The position numbers and the translations under genes are program-made. From the NCBI RefSeq assembly GCF_004210375.1, contig NC_134834.1, forward strand, positions 147,841,009-147,905,008: a DNA stretch of 64,000 nt, in the 5' to 3' direction. The stretch comes from Tachypleus tridentatus (taxonomy: Eukaryota > Arthropoda > Merostomata > Xiphosura > Limulidae). Every line of letters begins with the position of its first letter. Within the stretch, counting starts at the first letter, position 1. This document shows, in pieces, positions 33,540 to 44,639 of the stretch. The notes beneath the pieces are model-generated. The model ran no database searches, was not told where the DNA came from, and saw only the letters and a program-made list of their open reading frames with translations.

Positions 33540-34870
33540 TCACGTGAGAGGTTACTACTTAAAAGATTTCATGAACCAGAACAATGTTGATTCTGGGTGG
33601 AACAAGACAAGGCAAGAAAACATCCAAAGAACAAAGAGAGGGCTGCATCTATTGAAATTGAAGGAGCACAGGACCAACAATGAAATGTTCAAAGTCCTGC
33701 TCTCAGCAGAAATTTGCCTAGAGAGATGAAAGTAATAAAAAAGTAAAAGATCCTGTGTGAGAGTAAGTTAGTGCAGGAAGTTATCCAGATGCAGCAATAT
33801 CACCACAACAATACCCCAAGGAGATGTTCACAAAGGGAAAAATGACTCTTTGAATAAAAACCACAAGTCTGTAGGGTCCATTGTTGGAGACACATTAGTG
33901 TTTACCCCAAACGAATGAGAGATTCTAAGAAACCTAGGGTACCTAGAAACAAGAAAAGGCCTCTTGTATAGTAAGAGGATGAGAAGTGTAAAATCAGGTA
34001 GCCAGATATACCACTGCTCAAAAAAGATAAGCTGAACTCAGTTGAGATAAGAGGAGAAACGACTCAAATTACCAACCACACTGAGTATCTATGTGAAAGA
34101 AATGAAGGTGGATGAGGTAAAACATCCAAGAATTCATTAACAGAAGGAAAAATTCTGAATAAGGAATACCAATCCCAGGACTATGAATATGGTAAGCAAA
34201 GGCCCACACAATGCCAAAATATATAAAAGATGCTGTTACAAGATCAAAGGAAAGAGTAAGGATCAAGACAATGTGAGAAGAAAGGAGAAAGAACAGAAAA
34301 CAAATGTTGGACATGCCAAGAAGGATGCTTAGGAAGTCATACTGGAAAGAGAAAAATAATTTGACCCCATGAGTCCCAAGAGCAAGGAACTCGAAGTATG
34401 GAGTAGTAGAGCAGAAAAAAATTGAAGAGGCCATAAAAAGAAAAGAATGAATGTCTATAAATGCACTAAGAAGTGTCTCAGATACAGATGTAGAAGGTTC
34501 AATCCCCAGGCTGGCCAGATGTATAACAATAACAGGGAATAGAGAAAAAGTACAGATGAAAGCATAAAAATCAAAACAACAGAGTCATAAATTTGAGGGA
34601 GATGAGGCGTTTGAGTATGAGAATGGATCCTATATGCTAAAGCAAGCAGCATAAAACTAACAACAAGCAAGAATAAAAGATAAACCCAAGGTTAATGGAT
34701 CAGAAAGTGAGAACACAAAAAAAAACAAGAAATGCTGGCATAAAGAGATGGAAAGAAACAGACTTGAGAATGAAATCCAAATGGAAAGTAATACCCAAAG
34801 CAAATGAGGTGAAGGTTGTAGTGTAATAGATCATTCCTGACTGAGAAGAAAGAAATAAAGGTTGTTAAGT
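33540..34870. other. Purine-rich unrecognised block (possibly a decayed element)
   Basis: The plus strand is strongly A/G-biased for about 1.3 kb, unlike its flanks. Two minus-strand frames (34670-34455 and 34434-34069) are near adjacent and very hydrophobic, which follows from the pyrimidine-rich strand. Plus-strand text is coding-like (for example KTRQENIQRTKRGLHLLKLK near 33600) with many stops. I cannot name a family. It may be the gag-like part of an old retroelement or a retrocopy. Confidence 0.35.
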
Positions 34871-35109
34871 GTTAAAGTTGTTGCAGTCACTGGTCAATGT
34901 TTTGTGGTTACCACATGCTTAATGAGCCTCTTTATTCTTACTTATTTGACTGTATTTCTTTGATAGTAATACTATACTGATCTTATTAGATTTAATCTAA
35001 TATATGTACAATTCAAACCAAGACTGCTTAAAATAACTGCAAATATCAGGTTTTTAAATTTACTGGTATTTTCACTCACTTTAAACTACTGCAGATTATG
35101 GTACAAGGT

Positions 35110-36430
35110 AAGGTAGCTAAACATTCTATATTTTAATTAACAAGTCCATTTAGTCTTTAAGTGTTCTTCCGAATTATGAAGACTATTTTGGTATTTTATC
35201 TGTAACTGTTCTTTAACTGATTTGCTTATAGTATTTATTCTATATTCTTTTTCTGTACATTTATCTTTGACTGACTCCTTCAAACTTTTATATTTTTATA
35301 AAAGTTGTTCATGAAACTTTTATATTTCTTGTTTCAACTGCTCATCACATTTTTGTTTGACATTTTGCTTTTCACCACTTATGATGCTCTTACATTCCTC
35401 TTGAAATTTTAATAATTCAAAACTATTTATATCATTCAATGACTGCTTTTCATATTCACGAGACTCTGAAACAGCATGCTCTGACTTTTCTTCACAAAAG
35501 ATTATTTACTATATTTTCAAGAACTTTTTCACTGATCATTTTCAGTTTATCTGTTTCTTCAATATGTGCTTTTTCCAATATTTCCTTCTTGTGTTTAAAC
35601 TCTCTATTAAAGTTTTCTTTCATTGCTTCAATTTCTTCAGCATGAAGTTTCTGAAGTTCAGATTTTTCTACTTCCAAGTGTCTCCTCATATCTTCTGCCA
35701 ATCTCTGAAACAGTTCTTGGTGAGCCATCTGTACAGCAGATACATCATTCTGGAACTTACTGTTTAAGCTTTCCTTTAATTGATTTACTTATCTTGGTGA
35801 CTGATATTCAGTGTATGAAAGACAAACTTGAGCTTCTTTTCAAAGTCTTGCTGCAAACACTTGATATTTTGTTTATTTTTCTTTTGAAAAAGATTTCTTA
35901 CAGAACTAAAGCCATTTTTATGAGTTTTTGTTAAAGAAATATGTTTTTGGTAATTGCCATTTAACTGTTTACTCAGGCTTTCTAGATTTTTAATTTGTTC
36001 CTTTTTTAAAGCCTGAAGTTCATTGTAATGTAATTTTTAAAGTTTGTTTCTCATCAGCATGCAACTGTTCCAATACTTCAATTTTCTGCTGATATGAATT
36101 TTCTATCTTTTTTCTATCTTCACCTTTTTCTGTTTCAAATTGCTATTTTAAATCTTTTTCCATTTCACAAATTTTAGTCTTGCATCTCTGTTCTATATCA
36201 CGTTTTTCTTCAAATTCCAGTTCTTTCATTTTCTGCATAAATTCTTTGCTGATATTTTGGCACTCTCCATCCATTTTGTTTTTCTAAATGTTTTCTGCAT
36301 TTTTTAACTGCTGTTCATTAATTATTTCATTTTGAGCAGTTTGTTTCACTAATACAGCATTTATGAAGTCAGATGTTACTATTTTACTTTCTTCTACATG
36401 CTGCCTGAAGGATGATGCAATTTCCTAGAT
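35110..36430 (-). pseudogene. Broken intronless coiled-coil gene
   Basis: On the minus strand about 430 codons of heptad-like, Lys/Glu/Gln-rich sequence can be followed. Landmarks are KEFMQKMKELEFEEKRDIEQ (about 36240), ENSYQQKIEVLEQLHADEKQ (about 36090), an intact 78-codon part with HQELFQRLAEDMRRHLEVEK and LQKLHAEEIEAMKENF (35728-35492), and KSIISGEKQNVKQKCDEQLK (about 35370). In-frame stops and frameshifts break it repeatedly, and there are no obvious introns, as expected of a processed retrocopy. No poly(A) tail is evident. The parent gene is not identified; a long coiled-coil structural or centrosomal protein is the natural guess. Confidence 0.7.
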
Positions 36431-37737
36431 AGTATCAATGATACATAATAGTAAACAATATCACATGAAAAGACAGTAGTAAAGAATACAGTTTTTAATA
36501 TAAACATCTGCACATAGCTTGATTCATGGTATTGCCTGAATTAAAAAATTACCTGCTAAAATTATTTTTTGTATTTACTTCATGCAGAATTTATTTTTTC
36601 ACATTGGCATGCTAAACCTTTTAACAAAACATGACAGCTCATTCAAATAAGTTATAAAAAATATAGAATGTAAACTTGAATTATTTACCAAATTTTAATG
36701 GGGATACCATTTAAATTTCTTAAACACACTCTTCTAAGTGCCTTTAAATCATTTCACTGGGACATCATCCACATAAAAATAAAAGGAGTTAATGAGATTG
36801 CACAGAAAATACTGATACATTTTACAACCTGGAATTTGTTCTAATCCCTCTATTATCACAAAATAGATAAAACAATGAAACTAAAACCGTTTCAGTATGA
36901 TCCAATCCAGAAGTTTAATCAATTTAGTTTTAAACTCATTATAAGATGGGATATTTGTATCAGCATCTTTACTTCTGGAGTTTTTCTATTTACTAAATGT
37001 TTTCTACTGATTTAAATGTGAAAATTTCCTCTTTAGTTTCCAATTGCTCTTACCACTTCTTAAAAAATGGATCAACACTGATTGAAAAGCAAAATTATTT
37101 AATCTTGACTTCAGTAACAAAACCAACTTTCCTAGTTCTTAAGTTTTGCTATTCTGATATTTTAAAAATCAAACCTCTTCATACTTGTTAAAATGTGAAG
37201 CTACTGGGGTTATAAAGTTTGTCTCAGATGCGTATACAGTACAAAAAAACATTAATCAACTGAGAGATTCTTGTCATACCTTGCTCTAAGGATTATCAAA
37301 TAACTGATGGGTAAGACAGCAGTTCTGTATTTGGTTTTAACTGTTTTCTGCAAATTTTTTTATTTTACCAGAATGAATATAAATATAGTATTTCAGTCTA
37401 AAAACAACTTCTTATTAACAGTCAGTTTGGTTGTTCAAGATTACCGTAGAGCTTAAAATGAGATTTAGGTTTATTTAATGAGAGAAACATTTACAAACTT
37501 TACTATTTGAAAGCCATATTCAGTCAGAATTTCCTTACAAATGGAGAGCATTGTAAACAATTAGAAATTGCTGACCACAATTTTTGTTCTATATCCAATA
37601 AGCTGTAAGACTTTTTACAACAGATCAAGCAATTAACATATGTGACTCATAACTTAGACAATTTTTTCTAAATATACAGATACATTTGTAGGAGTACACT
37701 CTTTATCAAAGTTTCCTCAAATAGGATGTTTACTATA
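36431..37737. other. Unannotated AT-rich spacer
   Basis: No recognisable coding or repeat signature was found in about 1.3 kb. Confidence 0.35.
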
Positions 37738-38210
37738 CAGGGTGTCCAAAAAATAAATTAATATTTTTTCTTGACAAATATAGTGTTACTGGAAATTTGT
37801 ACCTACACATGCTACAAGAGTTCTTTATTCCACAACTCCAAAAAACATCTGGTTTGTTACAAAGAGATACCTTCCAACAGGATGGAACACCACTTCACTC
37901 TGCTTGAATTATTAAAGTTTTTAAATCAAACTTTTTCAGAGTGTTGGGTTGGTAGGAGAGAACCTATCAAATAGCCCTTTTGGACACCCAAGTTAACCCC
38001 TTTAAATTTTCATCTTTGAAGTTTTTTGAAAACAAAAGTCTACCATAACAAATCAAACGACCTTGAAGAACTGAAACATCAGATATTTGAAGTTATCTTA
38101 TCCATCCCTACTGTTGTGTTGGAAAATGTTTTCTCAGAATTTGAATGCAGAAGTAGATTAATTATAGAGAATGATGGAAGACTTGTAGAAGTCCATTAAT
38201 AATTAAAACT
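37738..38210 (+). pseudogene. Mariner/IS630-type transposase remnant with one terminus
   Basis: TA|CAGGGTGTCCAAAAAATAA at 37736-37756 looks like a transposon end next to a TA target. Further on, in changing frames, the sequence reads FQQDGTPLHSA (catalytic Asp of the DDE/D triad), FSECWVGRREPI, the degenerate PFWTPKLTPL (equivalent to the PxRSPDLTPLDFF motif), and LEELKHQIFEVILSIPTVVL with VFSEFECRSRLIIENDGRLV near 38100-38190. These match the C-terminal half of a DD-D transposase. The N-terminal DNA-binding half is missing, so this is an internally deleted copy. The right terminus was not found. Confidence 0.8.
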
Positions 38211-38600
38211 AAAATTTACAAGCCTACTTCTTATCTTTATACTCAATTATTGTTGTTATCTCAAATAACAATAAAGTCACTCAACCCTTTTTTTTGGTAT
38301 ATTCATCTTCAGATACCATGTATGTGTATTTCTTAAGGGTATTTTTTTGTTTATGTCAAAAATGTCAAAAACTGCTTATTGCTATCTAAAGAGTAACTAC
38401 AATTGCTGTAAATTTTATCTCTAAACAATATTCTGTATGTAATGGCAGTTTACTTTAGTCTCCATAAAATATACGTTCTTTTTATGTTAGCTATGTACAT
38501 TTGCCTAACTATTGTTTGTAGCTTTAGTTTGAAAGAAACTTCAGCCAGTTCCTTTGTCTGGATTTGTTTTCTATTATTTCAGCAAGAAAGGAACTTTGTC
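38211..38600. other. Unannotated AT-rich spacer
   Basis: Nothing recognised. Confidence 0.3.
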
Positions 38601-38859
38601 TATGAACCAGTTCCTGGAATACAATGTCAGTTTAGTTTTAACAGTTATCACAATAATTATATAGAGGATGTAGAACCACCAAGGACTTAGGATGGAACAC
38701 CACTTCACTTTTAGAATTACGACATAGTAGACCTCCATCCATGAATAATATAGAAAACCAACAATGATCAAAGAAAAAGGTTATGCCCCCCACCAGAAAG
38801 CTTCATGTAAATTATTAACCAGAATTACCAAATTACACATTCATGCAAATACTGAAGAA

Positions 38860-40420
38860 GCAGAAACAATGCTTCAGCTGGCCAATATGGTGCAACCAAG
38901 AGAACATGATAGAGAGTAGAATGAATCATTGTCAGAACCCAGGGCAATAGCCAACTTGAGGGAAAGACATACAGCTGTAATCCTTTTCAGTCCTGAATGA
39001 ATGTATCTACTGCCAATGTTTTCAATGAGTAGCAAATGCATTGATTGTTGGAGACCTGAAATGAGAGCAAATCTACTCAAAATACCTCATGATGTACCAT
39101 CTGTTTTGTTAGAAGTTGGTTGGGTTGAGATAATTGATCTGCAATTAAACTTGCCACTCTGGGAACATGACAAGTTGAAAAGCCAGTAGAGAAGATCCAA
39201 GGTATGAAAACAATAGTTTCAAGAATGTGTGCCTCCTAGACAAGAAATCTAAAATACCACATCACAAAATTGTCAGAATGTACCATTACAATTTTTCCCT
39301 TCAAAAAAGAGAAAGACTTTGAAACAGTGCCCAGTGTACTGCAAGAAGTTCAATAATGTTTATATGGAGGGCAGACACATCTTCTGTCCAAATACCCTGG
39401 AAGTTCTGACCTTGAAGATAAGCTGCCCTATTACTGAAGAGAATGCATCTATGAACGGATGGCTCTTAGGGCGAGGTGGTGGAATGGATGCTCCAATGTT
39501 CTTGTGATCCAACCACCATTTGTAATCAATGATGTTGCTCTTGGGTAATGAGATGGGATGATCCAAAGGATCAGAATGCATGACCCACTGGCAGTGCAAT
39601 AACTACTGAAGTGATCTCATATGTGTCTATCTTAAAGGAATTATAGACTTGAGGGATACCCACATTCCCAAAAGTGAGAGAACCATCTCTGCAGTAAGAG
39701 AAGGAAACATAAGTAAAAGATTGATGGCTCTTTCCATGGCTTGAAGGCTCACAGGAGTTGGTTGTGTATGACTTAAGTAACCATTAAAAAACACATCCAA
39801 CTGCATGAGATATTGTGTCAGTGACCAAATAGATTTCTATAGTTTAATAAAGAAGCCTGCTTCTGTGGCTTCTGAAAGGAGAATCTGAGAGTGTTGTTAA
39901 GCTAATTGAATGGATGAAGCCAAAAGGAGCCAGATGTGAATATAATGAAGTGTGCACAGCCCCAAGTAATGCAGGTGATGGGAAAATGCTCAAACAACTC
40001 TGCAAAAGACATAAGGTGCTGATGCAAGACCAAAAGGTAGAGCCCTAAACTGCAGCATCTGACCTTTGTGCATGAACCTGAGAAACCTCTGAGAAACTTC
40101 TATTGGTAACATCGAACTTGGTCATCCAGAACCCTGGCACAGAATCACCAGAGGTTGAGAAAAGATTCCACTGCAAAATGAGGATAATCTAAAAATTGGT
40201 TGAATAGAGACAGATCAATGATTGAATGCCAATCTCTGACCTTCATGGGTACAATAAATAAATGGGAATAAAATCCCAGAAAAACAGGATCAAATCTCTC
40301 CACTGACCTTTGGATTAACAACTCTCTTATGGCTTAGGAACAAAACTCCACTTGTTGTGGATCTATTGGACATAAATAGGTAACAGATTGAGCCCACAAA
40401 ATTAAGAGTACCCATGGATC
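38860..40420 (-). pseudogene. DIRS-like retroelement: reverse transcriptase, RNase H and downstream region
   Basis: Read on the minus strand in shifting frames. A reverse transcriptase palm region reads GFYSHLFIVPMKVRDWHSII and DLSLFNQFLDYPHFAVESF (about 40330-40150), then RFLRFMHKGQMLQFRALPFG and LASAPYVF (about 40100-40000). The RNase H-side segment HSDPLDHPISLPKSNIIDYK with WWLDHKNIGASIPPPRP is at 39599-39360, and SPTINAFATH lies near 39050. This domain order and wording are characteristic of DIRS/Ngaro elements, which integrate by tyrosine recombinase rather than integrase. The recombinase part is not recognisable here, and no split terminal repeats were found. Many stops; dead. Confidence 0.85.
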
Positions 40421-41540
40421 CATGGTGAAAGAACTCCAGACGTCCAGAAAGTAATTTAATCATGCTCACACTACTCCCTCACCCACAGGGTAGTCACTAA
40501 AACCACTGTAATTGGTTCACCCAAATTAAAGATCCTTGAGAATATGAACAGATCCTAATATGGGAACAAACAGTTCTGGGAACCAAAGAAGGAGGTCAGA
40601 AAACCCTACAGGCTGATATTCCCAAATTAGCACCAGAAAGGCAGGAAGCCAATAACAATAAATAAGAATGTGAACAGGCTGTATAAATTTGGGCTTCTAA
40701 TATCTCTGGAATTCCAGCAAATAACATGGGATGCAGAAAAGGAGTTTTCTGTAGTTCCCTGAAGACAGAAGATGGTAAATGAATATTTTCTAACATGTTT
40801 GTACCAAATAAATTTCAACAACAAACTAACCAGGAAACCAAAGAAAGAACTGAAGAAGACAACCTGACTAATGTAGATGTCAGCAAAATCCACAACTTGC
40901 CCTCAAATTGCTGAGGGGAATGTTGATATGCTTCAGACAAAAGTTGGAATGAGGATAAATACCTTAGGACAGTATGATAGTAAGATAAACAGGAAGAAAA
41001 TGTGATCTGTTTAAAGTGATCTCAGGATTCAATCTAAACCCTTGCAGGTCCAAAAGGGGTCCATCCATTGAGAATTTAAACAGATATTCTGCTGGAGGTG
41101 ATAAGCCAAAGTATACTGATCCAATAGATGTGGGGGTCAAGGCACAGCTATTCCATTGCATAACAGAGCAGCAAATCTCCCAGTATAAACAGCAATATCA
41201 GGAGAAGGGGGAAAACCAAGACATCACTTGCTGTCCTTTCTGCTAATAAGGAAGGAGTAGAGTCAAATACAATAGGAGAAACCCCAAAAACCTCACAAAC
41301 TCAAGTAACCGACTGAAGGAAAGATGCTGGAGTCAACTGATCAAAATGATCCCCTGTTAAGGCTGACTTAGTAAAAGAATAAATCAGAAGAAGCAAGTCT
41401 AAATTCTTGCCATTTGTTCCCTGGTCACTTGCAAAAGCTACCTCAGAACTATTCAGAGAAACACCTTAGTCCACATTTATGTCTTCATCTCACAAAGGAT
41501 CATATCACATACAGCTTCAACTGAGTGTTGATAAACACCA
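40421..41540 (-). other. Probable upstream part of the DIRS-like element
   Basis: The composition continues that of the downstream reverse transcriptase part, with several overlapping minus-strand frames (for example 41161-40964 and 40893-40596). None carries a motif I can name. The region is where a gag-like ORF would lie in a DIRS element; that is inference from position only. Confidence 0.4.
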
Positions 41541-41915
41541 GATAGCAAAGGGTGAAGAAAAGAGATCTGGCTGATTTTTGTAGTAGAAACATTAAATTGA
41601 AAATTCATACCCACTGGTAATATTTTTTAAATTAATTTATAAACATAAGTAAATAATAATAATCATAGAGTGTCAACAATGTTCAAAATCACAACATATG
41701 GAGTGAATAATCACAACACTCCTGTTGATAGAAACCTGTGATGAATCTTTTGTCAAGAAAAAGTGATTACATTATCTGAATAAGGTACTTATATATAGTA
41801 TCTGGAGAATTTGCATAGAGCATTCAAATTTGAGTGGGATATAAAAGACTGCAGCAAGTATTTTCAATGCTTAGATGGGAAAAGAGTGGAAACCCTGGAG
41901 ATTGAGAAATAGCTA

Positions 41916-42368
41916 CAGTTACGACAGAAAGTGTTTATACCCCTGCATCGTGAGTAGTTTTTTCCTCATGACTTAAAAAGTATCATGATTAGGATAATGA
42001 AAGTGTAGTATATAATAAATATTATACTAACACACATCTACATAAATTTTTATGTAAATTGAACGGCTAATAAACTGTTTATAAACAAATAACCAAACAT
42101 AGGAGAGGCAGAAAGTGTTTGTGCGTTTACTTTAATGGTCAGTTGTGTAGCCTTTCAGGTGAATTACTTGACGTAATCTCTCCTCATAGCTCTCCATGAT
42201 TGTTTGACAGTACTTGACTGGTATTTTCTTCCATTCTTCTTCACAGAAGGCCTCCAACTTTTGCAAGTTTTTCAGATGACGCTGATGAACCCTGGTCTTC
42301 AACTCATGCCAAACGTTTTTAATTGGGTTAAGATCGGGTGACTGTGATGGCCACTCCAGAATGTACTA
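41916..42368 (-). pseudogene. Tc1-type transposon, 3' half (transposase C-terminus and terminal repeat)
   Basis: TA|CAGTTACGACAGAAAGTG at 41914-41933 is a Tc1-type terminus. A second copy of the motif (GGCAGAAAGTGTTTGTGC) is at about 42109-42126, some 190 bp inside, the IR/DR arrangement known from Sleeping Beauty-like elements. On the minus strand, 42358-42130 encodes the transposase C-terminus: LEWPSQSPDLNPIKNVWHEL (third catalytic region), LKNLQKLEAFCEEEWKKIPV, and GYTTDH followed by a stop. The reading frame is open. The copy stops abruptly at about 42365. Confidence 0.9.
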
Positions 42369-42419
42369 AACCCTAAAATAATAACAAAACACTCAAAGCC
42401 ATCCCTTATTATTCAGATA

Positions 42420-42600
42420 TGTAATGTGTCTTCCTTTTAACTTCCTTACATTAACTACATATACTACATCTGAAGGCAATCCTTTTGAGAGGTCAACTAC
42501 CCTGTTAGAAAAATAAAGTTGTCTTAGTTAAAGACAACTGTTACATTTATAACTTCCCTTAACAGTCTTAAACACCTCAATCAGTATTTGACATAGTATT
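42420..42600 (-). mobile_element. CR1-like LINE fragment
   Basis: On the minus strand TCTAACAGGGTAGTTGACCT and GGATTGCCTTCAGATGTAGT encode NRVVDLSKGLPSDVV-like text, the C-terminal conserved block also seen in the LINE copies at 59.2-61.05 kb. It lies between the two Tc1 halves. Confidence 0.6.
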
Positions 42601-42870
42601 TTTTTTTTTTAATTTATAATTTGTTCTGTGTGTGTGTGTTTATATATATATATAGCCAGGTAGGTAATTTGATGTTGTTTAAGTTATTTTTCTCCTTACC
42701 ATTGTATTGAGCTCACACCTATTCTGTCCATGGTGTAATGGGCCTCTGGATGAATCTGATGCTGCCTGTAAAGTGAAAAATATTGAGTTTAAACAGTCTG
42801 GTAGGTAGTTTAAGCCCAATAAAATGATGATAGTTATTTTTGTAGAATTTTAACCAAGTTTAAGTTTACA
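42601..42870. other. T run, (TG)/(TA) microsatellite and spacer
   Basis: A 12-base T run is at 42600, and TGTGTGTGTG then TATATATATATA at 42630-42652. Nothing else is recognised. Confidence 0.5.
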
Positions 42871-42874
42871 AGAT

Positions 42875-43492
42875 CAACTGCTAACCTCCCTCGTTCCAGA
42901 CGCCTCACCAAAATTCCAGAGAGAACCAAGAGGAAGATTCTCAGAGAAGTTAGTAGGAACCCTCGTTTAACACATAATGACATACAGAAACTGGTAAGGG
43001 AAACTGGGGTTGAAGTAAGCACCTCTACAGTTTCGAACATGTTACGCTCTTCTGTGTTCAAAGCATGCCGTCCTCTTAGGACTCCATATTTAAAGCCTGT
43101 TCATTTAGAAGCATGATTGAGGTATGCAATAAAGCATGTAGATAAACCCTTTACGTATTGGAAGAGTATTCTTTGGTCAGACGAGACTAAAATCCAGCTT
43201 TTCGACCACAATTATATTCGCTATCATTTCCGTAAGAAGGGGGAACGAAATCTTCCAAAGAACACCGTCCTTATAGTTAAACACGGAGGTGTCTCAATCA
43301 TGCTATGAGGTTCCTTCAGCTCTTTTGATGTAAGCAGTCTTAACTGCATCAACGGAATAATGAAAAAAAGAAAAGTACATTGATATATTAGGCACTTATA
43401 TTAAGAATGATGCTCGGAACTTGCAGCTTGGGCGTCGTTGGATTTTCCAGCACGACAGTGACCCTGAGCACACATTGAAATATGTGCAAGTA
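42875..43492 (+). pseudogene. Tc1-type transposon, 5' half (transposase N-terminus and first two catalytic regions)
   Basis: On the plus strand: a helix-turn-helix region with RRLTKIPERTKRKILREVS and RNPRLTHNDIQKLVRETG (42895-43010), VEVSTSTVSNMLRSSVFKAC, then a frame with YWKSILWSDETKIQLFDHN (first catalytic Asp, about 43160), NTVLIVKHGGVSIML (about 43270), and RRWIFQHDSDPEHTLKYVQV (second catalytic Asp, about 43433-43490). A stop replaces a residue near 43115 and further stops follow 43308. It ends exactly where the inverted half at 41916-42368 would continue, so the two halves are complementary parts of one transposase. Confidence 0.9.
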
Positions 43493-43501
43493 TAAACCCT
43501 A

Positions 43502-44168
43502 TAATGAACACTTCAGAAACTTTTAACAAAGAAATGCAATAAAGAAAAACCCTTCCATAATGATTATACAAAATAAATTTTAACAGAGCAGAAAATACAA
43601 ATTTCAATCTCAATACAAAAATGATTTAAATAATATGCATTTAATGTATAGTTACAATGAAAAATAATGTTTAAGAATGATACATAAAACTGCAAACAAT
43701 GAAATGCAAAATAACCCTTCAATAACAACTCAGGACATAAGAGGAAGCTATTCTTTAAATGAAATAAAGGTAGATAAATTAATGACTTCTTTTGCTCTAT
43801 GACAAATCAAGTACAAATCAGCATTAGATCAAAAATTAAGCATTTATACATTAAATAAAATTACTTCTAAAAACATTTAAAAGTATATATAAAATAGCAC
43901 TTAATAATACATACTAAACAAATTAATCTTTTGAAGAAATTCAGTACTAACATAATGATTATAATAATAAAAAAAAATTAGAGACATATGTACTGAAATT
44001 GGTACATTTACATTATAAAACCAAATAAATCAAACCAACTAGCCAATCACTGCAAATTATGTATAATTTAATCAATTACTCATTCTTAAATATCAAAAAC
44101 AATATATCAGAAGAGAAAAAGCAAATAATAAAAAGAGAAAATACCACAATGCTTATATATCACTCAAT

Positions 44169-44200
<32 letters not shown>
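43502..44200. other. Unannotated AT-rich spacer ending in a (TA)n microsatellite
   Basis: A (TA) array of about 30 bases at 44172-44200 precedes the foldback element. Nothing else is recognised. Confidence 0.45.
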
Positions 44201-44204
<4 letters not shown>

Positions 44205-44608
44205 CAGGGAGTGAACAAAAGAAGTTGCCCCTTTTAAAATGTTGTTAATTTATCTTTTAATAAATAATAGGAAAAAATGTGTAAAAACTATGTTTTTAGA
44301 ATGCTCAAGATAAGATTTGTGCAAATATGATATCAAATCCTAATTTTTACATGGCTTTTGTAAATACCTGAACTTTGAACTTTTTATGATTTTTGTTACA
44401 TTTTATTATAAGAAGTGATGTGCACCTGCTACAGTTTCTTAGATATTCTTATTCCTAGTAGCCTACATTTGTTAAAATTAGGATTTAAGATCGTATTTGA
44501 ACAGATCTCATCAAGTGTGTTTTAAAAACATATGTTTTAGATATTTTTCTGTTATCTAATAAAAGATATAACAAATTAAAAAGGCAACTTTTTTTTTTCC
44601 ACCTCCTG
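44205..44608. mobile_element. 404-bp foldback/MITE element
   Basis: The ends are CAGGGAGTGAACAAAAGAAG and, reversed, CAGGAGGTGGAAAAAAAAAA, both continuing GTTGCC and TTTT. The inverted similarity extends about 130-140 bp inward from both sides (TATCTTTTAATAAATAAT against TATCTTTTATTAGATAAC; AAATCCTAATTTTTACA against AAATCCTAATTTTAACA), leaving about 120 bp unpaired. Left flank is TA; right flank is CA. No coding capacity, so it would depend on a transposase from elsewhere. A right-end fragment of the same family lies at 14841-14899. Confidence 0.85.
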
Positions 44609-44639
44609 CACATGGGCAAATTTTATACTAACCTAAACA

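Noticed and set aside
34069-34670. Two hydrophobic minus-strand frames resembling a membrane protein
   Set aside because: The hydrophobicity is what the complement of an A/G-rich strand encodes (Phe, Leu, Ser, Tyr); no conserved motif or start context.
37977-37989. TTTTGGACACCC as the right terminus of the 37.7-kb transposon
   Set aside because: It lies inside the transposase coding remnant (the SPDLTP-equivalent motif) with coding homology continuing beyond it, so the resemblance to the left terminus is coincidental.
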